Shown: in pieces, positions 1-7,422 of the stretch
Layout of the letters: each line of letters starts with the position of its first letter
Position numbering within the stretch: position 1 is the first letter of the stretch
Virus record (IMG/VR): IMGVR_UViG_3300020174_000072
Coordinates: 1-24,354 of that record
DNA length: 24,354 nucleotides
Origin: a virus
Strand: one strand, 5' to 3'
The notes under the pieces: generated by a model
Database searches by the model: none
The model's input: the letters and a program-made list of their open reading frames with translations, nothing else
Told to the model about the DNA's origin: nothing
Program-made: the position numbers and the translations under genes

Positions 1-607
1 GGTCGATCTCAGCAGTAATTTCTTGTGCTAATGCCGCCATTACTTCTGCTTCTACGTCAATACCGTGTTGTGATTGAGCGTCTTGAGCCGCTTCAAATGT
101 CCAACGTGCTTGTAATTTACGTGTTTTTGCTTCAACAGCTTGTTTAAGAATTTGTACTGAAATCTTACGACCGCCTGTACCTTCTTTACCTGCTGTAGAG
201 TCAGCTTTACCAGCAGTTCCGTCACCAGCGTATGCTGTTGAGATTTGGAATGGTGATAATGCTTCGTCACCTGCTGTTGTATCATTTGCTGAACCTGTTG
301 CATCTAATGTTTCAGCATAACGTACACGTAATGTATGAATTTGGCCTACTGGGCCTGTCATTGGTTGTACACCAACGATTTCGTTAGCAATAACTGTTGG
401 CATAACTCGACGAATAACTGGAAGAATTACACGGTTTAGTGTTGCTACGTTACCTGCCGCTGATGCGCCTGATGTTGCCGCTTCAGCTAAGTAGTTTTTT
501 GTGTTTTCTAAAATAACACCCATTGAGTTGCGTTTGTTGCCTTGTAGACCTTCTAATAAAGCGTCTTTAGTCTCACCCCAACGGCTTTCAAGTAGTTCTT
601 GTGACAT
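1..607 (-). CDS. 23: Major capsid protein gp23, N-terminal part (runs off the window)
   Basis: This is the first 202 codons of the T4-type major capsid protein, which forms the hexamers of the head shell. The start ATG lies at 607-605, seven bases after a clear AGGAGA ribosome site. The protein opens MSQELLESRW and has the region typical of gp23, including VILPVIRRVMPTVIANEIVG and QPMTGPVGQIHTLRVRY. In T4 the gp21 protease cuts gp23 after an (I/L)-x-E site near the N-terminus; here L40-A41-E42 followed by an Ala/Ser/Gly-rich stretch is the obvious candidate, which would give a shorter propeptide than the 65 residues of T4. The gene follows gp22 by 18 bases in the head operon. The C-terminal part lies outside the window, so intactness cannot be judged. 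Identification is by recognised sequence and by gene order 20-67-21-22-23. Confidence 0.95.
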   Translation of the reverse strand, partial: MSQELLESRWGETKDALLEGLQGNKRNSMGVILENTKNYLAEAATSGASAAGNVATLNRVILPVIRRVMPTVIANEIVGVQPMTGPVGQIHTLRVRYAETLDATGSANDTTAGDEALSPFQISTAYAGDGTAGKADSTAGKEGTGGRKISVQILKQAVEAKTRKLQARWTFEAAQDAQSQHGIDVEAEVMAALAQEITAEID

Positions 608-625
608 AATTATCTCCTAATGTCT

Positions 626-1723
626 TTAAATACCAGCAAGTTTGCGTAAGTCGATGATGTTGCCATCTTCGTCTTTTTTAACTTCTTCAACTTGCTTGTT
701 TTTATCTCCAGTTACTTCCTTAACAGATTCTGTAAGTGTCGCTTTTTTAGACTTCACTACATTCTCGTTAAGCACCGCTGGAAGATATTTGTTAAAGGCC
801 GCTTCTAATTTCTTAGTAGCAACACCCTCTAATAAATTAGTCATAACTTCTGCTTTCTCATCATTAAGATTAGAAAGTAGTTCATCTAATTTTGCTTCAC
901 GCTCATTAGACTCTTTGATCATGACAATCTCATTTTCTTTTGACTCAACCAACTTGGTAGTTTCGTTGAGCTTATCGGTTGCTTCTGCAATTTGTTGATC
1001 TTTTTCTGCGATAGCGTCAACTAGTTTACGAATTTCTGCGTTCTCATTTAAATGAGTTGCGCCAAATTCACTAGCAAATGCTTCAAAGATTTTTCTACCA
1101 AAGGTGTTCTCACGAGCAACTTTGATATCTTCTTGTAATTGCGAAAGTTCTGCTTTCAAATGCTTGGCAACTGCGTTAGTCATTTTCTCACTTGATTCTG
1201 TAACGAACTTAGTTTTAAGTTCTTCTAGTTTCGCACGAGCTTCTGCAACAAGTTTAACTTTAGTCTCAACAACGTCCTGTTTGTCTTGTGCAAATTCTTT
1301 AATTTCTTCTGCTAACGCTTTAACCACAAACTGTTCCAATTTTTCAACTGATTCAGCTTGTACCTTTCTGTCTGATCGAAGATCTTTGAGTTCTTCAGCT
1401 AATTTAGTAACCATAAAGTTATTAAATTTTTCTGCTGATTCTTTCATTTTGTTAACTTGGTTAACACGGTCTTCTGCTAATTTGGCTTTTTCTTCCTGCA
1501 TTTCAGCCATTTCAGTTTTCAAACTTTCTGTTACCATGCGATCGATTGCTTCAACCATTGTTTGTTTATCGTGTTCATACTTCTGAGCGAACTCTTCACG
1601 TAATTCAGCACGAACAGACTCACGAGCTTCGTTTAACTTAGCGTCCCATGCTTCTGATATTTCAGCACGAGTTTCTTCGTTAACTAGATCGCTGTCTAAT
1701 AATGGTTTTAGTACATCTAGCAT
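626..1723 (-). CDS. 22: Prohead core scaffolding protein gp22
   Basis: The 365-residue protein is almost entirely charged alpha-helix, dominated by Glu, Lys, Ala and Leu, with long heptad-like stretches and no hydrophobic segment. That and its place between the gp21 protease and the gp23 capsid gene identify it as the main internal scaffold of the prohead, which is cut to small peptides by gp21 during maturation. Several (L/I)-x-E sites that could serve gp21 are visible, for example in KLAED, KLAEE and ALAEE. T4 gp22 has 269 residues, so this one is longer. The ATG at 1723-1721 follows AGGAGA at good spacing. The C-terminus ends NIIDLRKLAGI. The gene starts 12 bases after the gp21 stop. Sequence similarity to T4 is low, as usual for scaffolds, so the call rests on composition and gene order. 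Confidence 0.9.
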   Translation of the reverse strand: MLDVLKPLLDSDLVNEETRAEISEAWDAKLNEARESVRAELREEFAQKYEHDKQTMVEAIDRMVTESLKTEMAEMQEEKAKLAEDRVNQVNKMKESAEKFNNFMVTKLAEELKDLRSDRKVQAESVEKLEQFVVKALAEEIKEFAQDKQDVVETKVKLVAEARAKLEELKTKFVTESSEKMTNAVAKHLKAELSQLQEDIKVARENTFGRKIFEAFASEFGATHLNENAEIRKLVDAIAEKDQQIAEATDKLNETTKLVESKENEIVMIKESNEREAKLDELLSNLNDEKAEVMTNLLEGVATKKLEAAFNKYLPAVLNENVVKSKKATLTESVKEVTGDKNKQVEEVKKDEDGNIIDLRKLAGI

Positions 1724-1735
1724 GCCATTCTCCTA

Positions 1736-2365
1736 TTAAGCCTTAAGATCTTTGATGAGTCTTAAAACTTCACTCTTCAAATATCGTTGTACTTTAGCAT
1801 CACCACTAGCCTCTCTTGCCATCTCTAAAACATTATGACCATGTCTCATATTCATAAGACCTTCATAAATTGCTGTAGGGTAAGCATTCGGAGCACTTGG
1901 TTGCGATACGATGTCGACAGTGATAATTTCAAAATCACTGACTTGTCCTGAGTCCTCGTTAACGTTTCCGCTACCGCGACTCGAAACTCCTAACTTCACA
2001 CCTGACTCTAACATAGTTTTAACTAGTTGACCCATCGGTGTAGGTAGAATCTTTAATTTACCACATCCATTTGGACCATCCATCCACATATTTTCAATCA
2101 TATGTGATACACGGTCAAGGTTGATTTTTAAATCATCTGGGTGATCAACTTCGCCTAAAACGCTATATCCACCTGTAACTTGTTCGTTCAGTGTTTTAAC
2201 TGCACTTTCAATTTCAGAAACTGGATATACACGTTCATTAGCGTTTTTTACACCACCCTGGATGCAGATACCTTTCATATATAAATCTTTACCATCGTTT
2301 GCTGACTCAACAATCATGTTGGCCATTGAATGGTTAAGATGTTCTTTTAAGTATATGTTTGACAT
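1736..2365 (-). CDS. 21: Prohead maturation protease gp21
   Basis: This 209-residue serine protease matches the length of T4 gp21 (212). It cuts the scaffold and the gp23 N-terminus inside the prohead. The expected catalytic parts are present and well spaced: His75 in GEVDHPDD, Ser128/Ser129 in LGVSSRGSG, and an Asp at 151 in TVDIVSQPSAPNAYP. The N-terminal GICIQGGVKNANERVYP region is typical of the T4-type prohead protease family. The ATG at 2365 has only a weak AGGT ribosome site. It lies between the gp67-like core gene and gp22 on the same strand, as in T4. Nothing suggests damage. Confidence 0.95.
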   Translation of the reverse strand: MSNIYLKEHLNHSMANMIVESANDGKDLYMKGICIQGGVKNANERVYPVSEIESAVKTLNEQVTGGYSVLGEVDHPDDLKINLDRVSHMIENMWMDGPNGCGKLKILPTPMGQLVKTMLESGVKLGVSSRGSGNVNEDSGQVSDFEIITVDIVSQPSAPNAYPTAIYEGLMNMRHGHNVLEMAREASGDAKVQRYLKSEVLRLIKDLKA

Positions 2366-2396
2366 ATTGTAAGGTACCTATATAATAAAGTTTAAA

Positions 2397-3152
2397 TTAA
2401 ACTTTTTTAAGATCTGGCTCAGTAGTACCGCCTTGATCTTCTGCTTTAGGTGTTGCAGAACCTTTTTCTTCACCTTTTGATGCTTGTGGCTTAGCCTCTG
2501 CACCTTTAGCACCGGCATTAGCCGCTACTGGTGATTTAGTCTGGTCTGCACCTTCTTTTGTTTCTGGCTTAGTAGCTGGTTTAAGATCAGCACCTTCTTC
2601 AAGAGCTTCTTCTTCTTCTGCTACTTCTTCTTCAGCTTCAACAACTTCTTCAGTTGCTTCTTCAGATTCCATAGGTACTTCCATTTCTTCTGGTTCACCC
2701 ATTTCTTCTTCTGCTTCTGGTTCGCCCATTTCTTCTTCAGCATCACCGTCAGCCATTAAGCCTTCGAACTCAGCCATTAATTCGTCTAATTTGTCTTCTA
2801 AGTCAACTACACGGTCTTCTAAGTCTTCATCTTCTTCAGACTCTTCTTCACCTTCGTCTTCTTCTTCTGTAACGCCTTCTTCGTCAGCTTCAATGTCAGC
2901 AATTAAATCGTCTGCTTCGTCGCCACCAACTTCTTCTTCTGTTTCGATTGATTCTTCAACTTCTTCTTCAGCTGATTCTTCAACTTGTTCGTCTTCAGAT
3001 TCAACAACTTCTTCAGTTGCTTCTTCTTCTGCCATTAACTCTTCATAGATGTCACGTGATTTTTCAACCACTACATCATGGAAAAGCTCTTTAGCTTTGT
3101 CTTCTTCGTCGTTAATGATATACTCAATTAACTGTTCAAATTTATTTTCCAT
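2397..3152 (-). CDS. 67: Acidic prohead core protein, gp67-like
   Basis: A 251-residue, extremely acidic protein. Residues 1-45 form a helical head with FEQLIEYIINDEEDKAKELF, which resembles the opening of T4 gp67 (LIE..I......A..LF). Next comes a long Glu/Asp-rich stretch with many EE pairs, a short coiled coil (LEDRVVDLEDKLDELM), more acidic sequence and an Ala/Lys/Gly/Pro tail ending EPDLKKV. T4 gp67 is a small acidic core protein that gp21 cuts to internal head peptides; this one is about three times longer. I chose ATG 3152 because GGAGAA sits seven bases upstream; the in-frame ATG at 3167 overlaps that ribosome site, and the longer frame to 3236 runs back into the terminator region. It could be called gp68-like instead; core scaffold is the safer statement. 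Confidence 0.75.
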   Translation of the reverse strand: MENKFEQLIEYIINDEEDKAKELFHDVVVEKSRDIYEELMAEEEATEEVVESEDEQVEESAEEEVEESIETEEEVGGDEADDLIADIEADEEGVTEEEDEGEEESEEDEDLEDRVVDLEDKLDELMAEFEGLMADGDAEEEMGEPEAEEEMGEPEEMEVPMESEEATEEVVEAEEEVAEEEEALEEGADLKPATKPETKEGADQTKSPVAANAGAKGAEAKPQASKGEEKGSATPKAEDQGGTTEPDLKKV

Positions 3153-3184
3153 GTTTTTGTTCTCCATATATGGCTTTGTGAGTG

Positions 3185-3192
3185 TATTTACA
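3185..3192 (-). promoter_or_regulatory. Possible late promoter for the gp67-like gene
   Basis: The minus strand reads TGTAAATA followed by C, one base off the T4 late box TATAAATA. It lies 33 bases before the chosen start of the gp67-like gene and downstream of the terminator at 3225-3250, so a promoter is needed here if that terminator works. The single mismatch makes this weaker than the other late boxes in the window. Confidence 0.4.
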
Positions 3193-3224
3193 CGATTTTT
3201 CTTAATATTGGAGTTTTTTATGCG

Positions 3225-3250
3225 AAAAAGGCCCAAAAAGGCGCCTTTTT
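3225..3250 (-). terminator. Intrinsic terminator after the 73-residue gene
   Basis: On the minus strand AAAAAGGC (3250-3243) pairs with GCCTTTTT (3232-3225), an eight-base-pair stem with a ten-base loop and a run of T on the 3' arm. It lies eleven bases past the stop of the 73-residue gene. The same segment holds the perfect palindrome AAAAAGGCGCCTTTTT at 3235-3250. It divides the head cluster into an upstream unit (gp20 and the 73-residue gene) and a downstream unit (gp67-like to gp23). Confidence 0.6.
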
Positions 3251-3260
3251 TAGGAATTTC

Positions 3261-3482
3261 TTATAATTGAGGTGCTTCTGCTGGTGTTCCGTACTGCTGT
3301 TGAACACGTTTTGCTTTTTGTGTTTGTTCGTATGATCGAACATCATTCATGATACGTAACTTGTTTAACTGCTTAAGAGTTAGTTTAGTTTTACGTAGAT
3401 CACCAATACGAGCTTTGCTGTGATCCTGGTCAGCGTCTTGATAACCTTCTGGTTGTTTGTCGTAGAGTTCGTTAAGTATCAT
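3261..3482 (-). CDS. Small conserved-type protein between gp20 and the prohead core gene
   Basis: The 73-residue protein is basic and hydrophilic, opens MILNELYDKQPEGYQDAD, has a central helical part (LTLKQLNKLRIMNDVRSYEQ) and a Gln/Pro-rich tail. I do not recognise a domain. It starts eight bases after the gp20 stop and ends before a terminator. In T4 the interval between genes 20 and 21 holds the core genes 67 and 68, so a minor prohead or portal-associated role is plausible by position only. The start region has no clear ribosome site, and a late box TATAAATA lies only five bases before the ATG, so a late message starting there would have almost no leader. Confidence 0.7.
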   Translation of the reverse strand: MILNELYDKQPEGYQDADQDHSKARIGDLRKTKLTLKQLNKLRIMNDVRSYEQTQKAKRVQQQYGTPAEAPQL

Positions 3483-3487
3483 GTTAG

Positions 3488-3495
3488 TATTTATA
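3488..3495 (-). promoter_or_regulatory. T4-type late promoter box TATAAATA
   Basis: A perfect TATAAATA followed by CT on the minus strand, overlapping the gp20 stop codon. It is the exact T4 late box recognised through gp55, whose gene is in this window. The following ATG of the 73-residue gene is only five bases on, at about where transcription would begin. Confidence 0.55.
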
Positions 3496-5188
3496 CTTCT
3501 TCGCCACCTTCTTCAGTGCCTAGATCTACATCTGGTGCTTCTAGGTTTGCATCAATTTCTTCACCTGTAGTCAGGTCTGCATCAATATCGCCAGGGCTAA
3601 TACCAACGGATCTTAGATCACTGCCTGATGCTCCTTGTGATTCCATGTTGTCTGACTCTTCTGACCATAGGTCTTCGTTCTGTCTTAGTTCTTCTTCGGA
3701 CAAGCCTAAGAAACGTTGTAGAGCAAAACGCTTACTGATATATGGAACACCTTCTAGTGCTGTAAACACATTAACACGCTGAGCATCTAACTCTGCTTGT
3801 CTGTATGACGCAAAGTTTTGTGGTGGATTAAATTTTAAGTTAAACAGTGATGAGTCAATATTAAAGCCTCTAAAGCGTAGGAACATTTTAAATTCATCAT
3901 CTAGTTTATTAATAATTTGATTCTGCAATCTCATGCAGTATTGATTAAATCTATATTCTTGAATAAGTGCTGTACCAACTCTACCATCACTCAATGCCTG
4001 TGCTGATTCATCTGGACCAGTAGGCAAGTATGAACTTGGTACTCTTAAGCCACGTGATAGTTTGTTGTTAAAGTATTTTAAGTCATCAATCTCACCAAGG
4101 TTTTGTCCACCTGGTAATGTGTCTACACTAGAACCTCTACCGTCTGCTGTTACTGGGAAGAAGTAATCTTCGTTAATTGATAACGGATTGTATGTAGCGT
4201 CTACTACACTTTGTCCACCGCCACTCTGTGTTGGAATACGGCGTTGATGAATTTCGTTTTTAATACGTTCTACAAAGGCCATTGCCATATGACTTGGCAT
4301 ATTACCTACGTCAATTTTGAAGATTCTACGCTCTGGTGCACGTTGCACACGGTATATCAATATAGCATCTTCTAACAGTTCTTTTTGCTTGTAGACCTTG
4401 TAAATGTTTTCTAATACACTTGTACCAAATGGCCATTTAAAGTCTAGGCCTTCTGATAATGATAAGTGTACTACGTGACCTGCTTCAATAGCACTTTCAT
4501 TCATGGCCTGTCCAAATCTTCCACCACCTGCTCCAGCGGCCGCATTAGGTGCTGTAAAGTTATTAGGTGGAGTATATCCGCCCTGTGTTGGTGGATTAGT
4601 GTTAGCATCTTGTGCTGTTTTAGCCGCTACTGTCAAGTTCTCAAAGTTAGGATTAATATCTCTAACCACATATTGTTCTGGTTTTTTGCCTTCTGCTTCG
4701 TTGACAATAACTCTTGAAACTTTTGACATGTCAACCCAGTACAGTTCAAATGTTTCTGGATCACGGATGAATACTTGATCACCATACTTGATAGTATTTC
4801 TAAATAGTTTAAAAATACGTTGATCAAATTGATTTAGTTTGGTCCACTGTTGTAGTTGTTTTTTAATAATGTCAACTTCGTGGTCTGTTGGTTTTTCTGT
4901 AAAGTCTATTTCAAATGCTGTACCGTTTTGATCATTTACCTGTGTTGAGAATTCTGCGATAATATCTAAACAAGCATTGATCTCTGAATCCATATCCATA
5001 GCTTCATATTGGTTATAACGTTCAACACGATTAGGGTGTCCTGAGTAGACTTCTGGTAAACTTGATTGATAATTACGGAAAGCAAAGTCGTCTGAGGCTC
5101 CGCCTTGTGGTCTATTCATACCACTGATAGGACTCATTGATCCATCTGTACGATCTGCTACTTTAAAATATTTTTTCCAACTTGCCAT
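3491..5188 (-). CDS. 20: Portal vertex protein gp20
   Basis: A 565-residue portal protein (T4: 524). Twelve copies form the ring at the head vertex through which DNA is packed and to which the neck binds. Recognised stretches include MASWKKYFKVADR at the start, NQYEAMDMDSEINACLDIIAEFS, NTIKYGDQVFIRDPETFELYWVD, VFYRVQRAPERR-type sequence (IYRVQRAPERRIFKIDVGN) and LSRGLRVPSSYLPTG in the centre. The C-terminal 60 residues are acidic and low in complexity, beyond the conserved body. A Gly/Ala/Pro/Asn-rich insert near residues 195-230 is probably a surface loop. The ATG at 5188 follows an AAAGGTT ribosome site. A late box at 5214-5221 precedes it. Upstream, on the same strand, is the tape measure gene rather than tail tube gene 19 as in T4. 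Confidence 0.96.
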   Translation of the reverse strand: MASWKKYFKVADRTDGSMSPISGMNRPQGGASDDFAFRNYQSSLPEVYSGHPNRVERYNQYEAMDMDSEINACLDIIAEFSTQVNDQNGTAFEIDFTEKPTDHEVDIIKKQLQQWTKLNQFDQRIFKLFRNTIKYGDQVFIRDPETFELYWVDMSKVSRVIVNEAEGKKPEQYVVRDINPNFENLTVAAKTAQDANTNPPTQGGYTPPNNFTAPNAAAGAGGGRFGQAMNESAIEAGHVVHLSLSEGLDFKWPFGTSVLENIYKVYKQKELLEDAILIYRVQRAPERRIFKIDVGNMPSHMAMAFVERIKNEIHQRRIPTQSGGGQSVVDATYNPLSINEDYFFPVTADGRGSSVDTLPGGQNLGEIDDLKYFNNKLSRGLRVPSSYLPTGPDESAQALSDGRVGTALIQEYRFNQYCMRLQNQIINKLDDEFKMFLRFRGFNIDSSLFNLKFNPPQNFASYRQAELDAQRVNVFTALEGVPYISKRFALQRFLGLSEEELRQNEDLWSEESDNMESQGASGSDLRSVGISPGDIDADLTTGEEIDANLEAPDVDLGTEEGGEEV

Positions 5189-5213
5189 AGGTTAACCTTT
5201 TGTATATGGATAG

Positions 5214-5221
5214 TATTTATC
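5214..5221 (-). promoter_or_regulatory. T4-type late promoter box GATAAATA before gp20
   Basis: The minus strand reads GATAAATACT, one base from the T4 late consensus and identical in ten bases to the box before gp6. It ends 25 bases before the gp20 ATG, leaving room for a short leader with the AAAGGTT ribosome site. Confidence 0.7.
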
Positions 5222-5268
5222 GCTATTCTAAACTTTAGCAAATAAAAGTCAAAAGGTCAATGCGGATT

Positions 5269-5283
5269 TAACCAAAAAGGTTA
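5269..5283 (-). other. Small hairpin at the end of the tape measure gene
   Basis: TAACC and GGTTA flank five T on the minus strand and overlap the tape measure stop codon. The stem is only five base pairs and the T run is in the loop, so termination here would be weak. A similar AACC-T6-GGTT element stands at 14768-14781. Confidence 0.25.
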
Positions 5284-7353
5284 TTGTAGTGCTGATGCTG
5301 TGCGTTCTTGTGTTGATAATGAACGTTTCATTATAGTAATAAGTTCATCAAGTTTGTTATTTTGCGATAACATAAGCTCGTCATTTTTTGTATCTGTTGT
5401 TGTCTTATTTGATGAATCAGATAGTAAACTTGCTTCTAATTCATTTTGGATTTGTTTTTCTCTAGCCTGTGCTGTTTCTGTTTCAAATGTTTTTAAATAG
5501 TTTTCTAGATTAGAACCACTTTCTAGTCTAGGTAAAGCAGGTCCAGTGGTATTACCCATTGCTGTTGAAGTCAACGGTCCATTATATGATTGTATGCCGT
5601 GTATAAAATCGTTCAATTCTTGTCTCTTAGTGTCATCCAGCGAAACAATAGTTTTATTGCCAGTATCACCAAGCTGTGAACCTAAGCGAAGCACTTGTTT
5701 CTTTCTTTCCCGTTCATCTGCGTATGTCAATGCTTGTTTAGGATTCATTGATAAATGATTAGGTATTATGTCTCCTGCAACTTTAGGTACAAATACTTCT
5801 GGACCTTTTTCACCAACAATGTAAGGTGTTTTAGCAGTAACTGATCCACCATCCGCCATCATATGATGTAACGGTACATCATTTTTAACAGCATCGTCAT
5901 ACATTTTTGATGACGCTTCGTTAAAATTTTTAGGTGCTTGTATTACACCATTTACAAACTTTGAATATGCGGCTAATGCGTCTGTTGCTGGGCTTATTCC
6001 TTTAGCGATTAAATCTTGGAAAGCATTTCTTGCTTCGTATTGTAAACCAATTGTTGCTTGTGTAAACTTAGCAATACTACTTTCCTGATTAACTATTTGT
6101 TGATCAATTACTTTTCTTAAATTTTCTTCAGACAATGACCTAGCACGTATTCCTGCATCTAATGCCTGTGCTGTATTACCAAATATGCCACTAATATCTG
6201 CTCCTGCTTTGGCCGCTGTTAAAAATCTTTGTTGAGTCTCAGCGGCTGATATTGAAACTTGTTTAACACTTTCGAGCGAAGACAAACTCGAGTCGTTGAG
6301 TATTCGCTGTATCTCAGGAACCGAACGATAGATCTGCATTGACGATTCACTAGTTCCAATAAAGCCTGTTGATGCGTCAGCTACACCTTGTGCTAGATCT
6401 TCAGCACCAATAGATGTGTAGTAAGTGTACATGTCCATAGCTTTCTGCATTTTAGCCATACGTGCAGTATCACCACTCAATCGTGCTTCTTCATATGCGG
6501 CACGGAAACGTTGTTGTCCCATTACCTTATCTTGTGCGGCCTGTTGTTGTTCAACACTAGCACCTGTCAATCTACTTAATAGGTTTAAGTTTTCTAAATA
6601 ACCATAAGTGCTTCTAGTCAACTCTTCGTTGCTCATTGACTGTGTGAATCCAAGTCTAGTTTGTAGTTTTGTATATCTTGCTGAGGCTTCTTGTATTTCC
6701 CCAATACTTAAACCCATATTCTGTAATCGTTCGCCCAGTCTACCATAAACCAATGGTTCTACCATAGAACTAAACTGTCTAGTACCGTCTACTACTGACC
6801 CACCAAACATTGATAACGCACTAGCATTCTGTCTAATCAATGCCGAATATTGTTCAAGTTGTTCTAGACCAAATCCAGCTTGTTGTGCTGTTTTAGCAAG
6901 ATCCTCAAGACTTGTCCCAAAGCCTCCGCCTACGGTACCAATCTGTTGGAATGTATCGTATAATTTTTGTGCCTTATCAACTGACTCTTTACCAAATAGT
7001 TTTGCTAGTTGAACAGCTACAACGCCAATTAACCTACCAAGTTTGCCAAATGGCCCTGCAAGGGCAATTAACACTGTTAAAACATCGGCCGCTTGTTCAA
7101 TGGCAATAGCAAACTGTTTACCTGCTTTTTCACCTCGATAGGCCGCAGAAATATTTCTGCCAATTGTTTTTTCATAAAGTGCCAGAGCTTTATTAACTTC
7201 ATGGGTTGCTTTAGTGTTATTATCTTTAGAAGAAGTATTTTTTTCTGTAGAATCTCTTTCAACACGACGCACTCCAGAGAGCTCTCTAAGAGCGTTAGCG
7301 GCTTCTCGGGCCTGTCGCCCTAATTCTTCTAAATCTTGGTCTGTGTCTGCCAT
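5281..7353 (-). CDS. Tail tape measure protein (gp29-like role)
   Basis: A 690-residue protein that should set tail length by lining the tube lumen during assembly. A hydrophobic segment at residues about 81-120 (ALAGPFGKLGRLIGVVAVQL) and long Ala/Gln/Ser-rich helical stretches are typical. Residues about 497-531 carry the well known tape measure motif MADGGSV...PYIVGEKGPEVFVPK with DIIPN following. The C-terminus is a heptad-like helix. T4 gp29 has 590 residues; at the usual 0.15 nm per residue this gene would suggest a tail of roughly 100 nm, which is inference. Unusually for a T4-type phage it precedes portal gene 20 on the same strand and is divergent from gp26/51. The ATG at 7353 has AGGT upstream. 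Confidence 0.88.
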   Translation of the reverse strand: MADTDQDLEELGRQAREAANALRELSGVRRVERDSTEKNTSSKDNNTKATHEVNKALALYEKTIGRNISAAYRGEKAGKQFAIAIEQAADVLTVLIALAGPFGKLGRLIGVVAVQLAKLFGKESVDKAQKLYDTFQQIGTVGGGFGTSLEDLAKTAQQAGFGLEQLEQYSALIRQNASALSMFGGSVVDGTRQFSSMVEPLVYGRLGERLQNMGLSIGEIQEASARYTKLQTRLGFTQSMSNEELTRSTYGYLENLNLLSRLTGASVEQQQAAQDKVMGQQRFRAAYEEARLSGDTARMAKMQKAMDMYTYYTSIGAEDLAQGVADASTGFIGTSESSMQIYRSVPEIQRILNDSSLSSLESVKQVSISAAETQQRFLTAAKAGADISGIFGNTAQALDAGIRARSLSEENLRKVIDQQIVNQESSIAKFTQATIGLQYEARNAFQDLIAKGISPATDALAAYSKFVNGVIQAPKNFNEASSKMYDDAVKNDVPLHHMMADGGSVTAKTPYIVGEKGPEVFVPKVAGDIIPNHLSMNPKQALTYADERERKKQVLRLGSQLGDTGNKTIVSLDDTKRQELNDFIHGIQSYNGPLTSTAMGNTTGPALPRLESGSNLENYLKTFETETAQAREKQIQNELEASLLSDSSNKTTTDTKNDELMLSQNNKLDELITIMKRSLSTQERTASALQ

Positions 7354-7379
7354 TTAATTTTTACCTGGTTTTATACGTA

Positions 7380-7387
7380 TATAAATA
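7380..7387 (+). promoter_or_regulatory. T4-type late promoter box TATAAATA before gp26-like gene
   Basis: A perfect TATAAATA followed by TTAG on the plus strand, 35 bases before the gp26-like ATG. It faces the minus-strand box at 7404-7411, so the first bases of the two divergent late messages overlap. Confidence 0.7.
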
Positions 7388-7403
7388 TTAGTGTTATATA
7401 ACA

Positions 7404-7411
7404 TATTTATC
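7404..7411 (-). promoter_or_regulatory. T4-type late promoter box GATAAATA before the tape measure gene
   Basis: GATAAATA on the minus strand, 50 bases before the tape measure ATG and 17 bases beyond the plus-strand box. The gap between genes is only 69 bases and carries both promoters. Confidence 0.55.
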
Positions 7412-7422
7412 GGAAAAAAACC

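Noticed and set aside
52-303. 83-residue Gln/Val/Leu-rich frame on the minus strand
   Set aside because: It lies within gp23 in another frame, is low in complexity and has no ribosome site; gp23 in this stretch is clear.
2281-2292. TATAAATC in gp21
   Set aside because: It lies on the plus strand inside a minus-strand gene and has no plus-strand gene behind it; chance match in AT-rich coding sequence.
3153-3236. N-terminal extension of the gp67-like protein to 3236
   Set aside because: It would run through the leader and up to the terminator, lacks a ribosome site, and GGAGAA clearly points to the ATG at 3152.
642-3270. Ser-rich open frames on the plus strand across the gp22 and gp67-like genes
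   Set aside because: They mirror the Glu- and Lys-rich codons of the real minus-strand genes, have no ribosome sites and would fully overlap well supported head genes.
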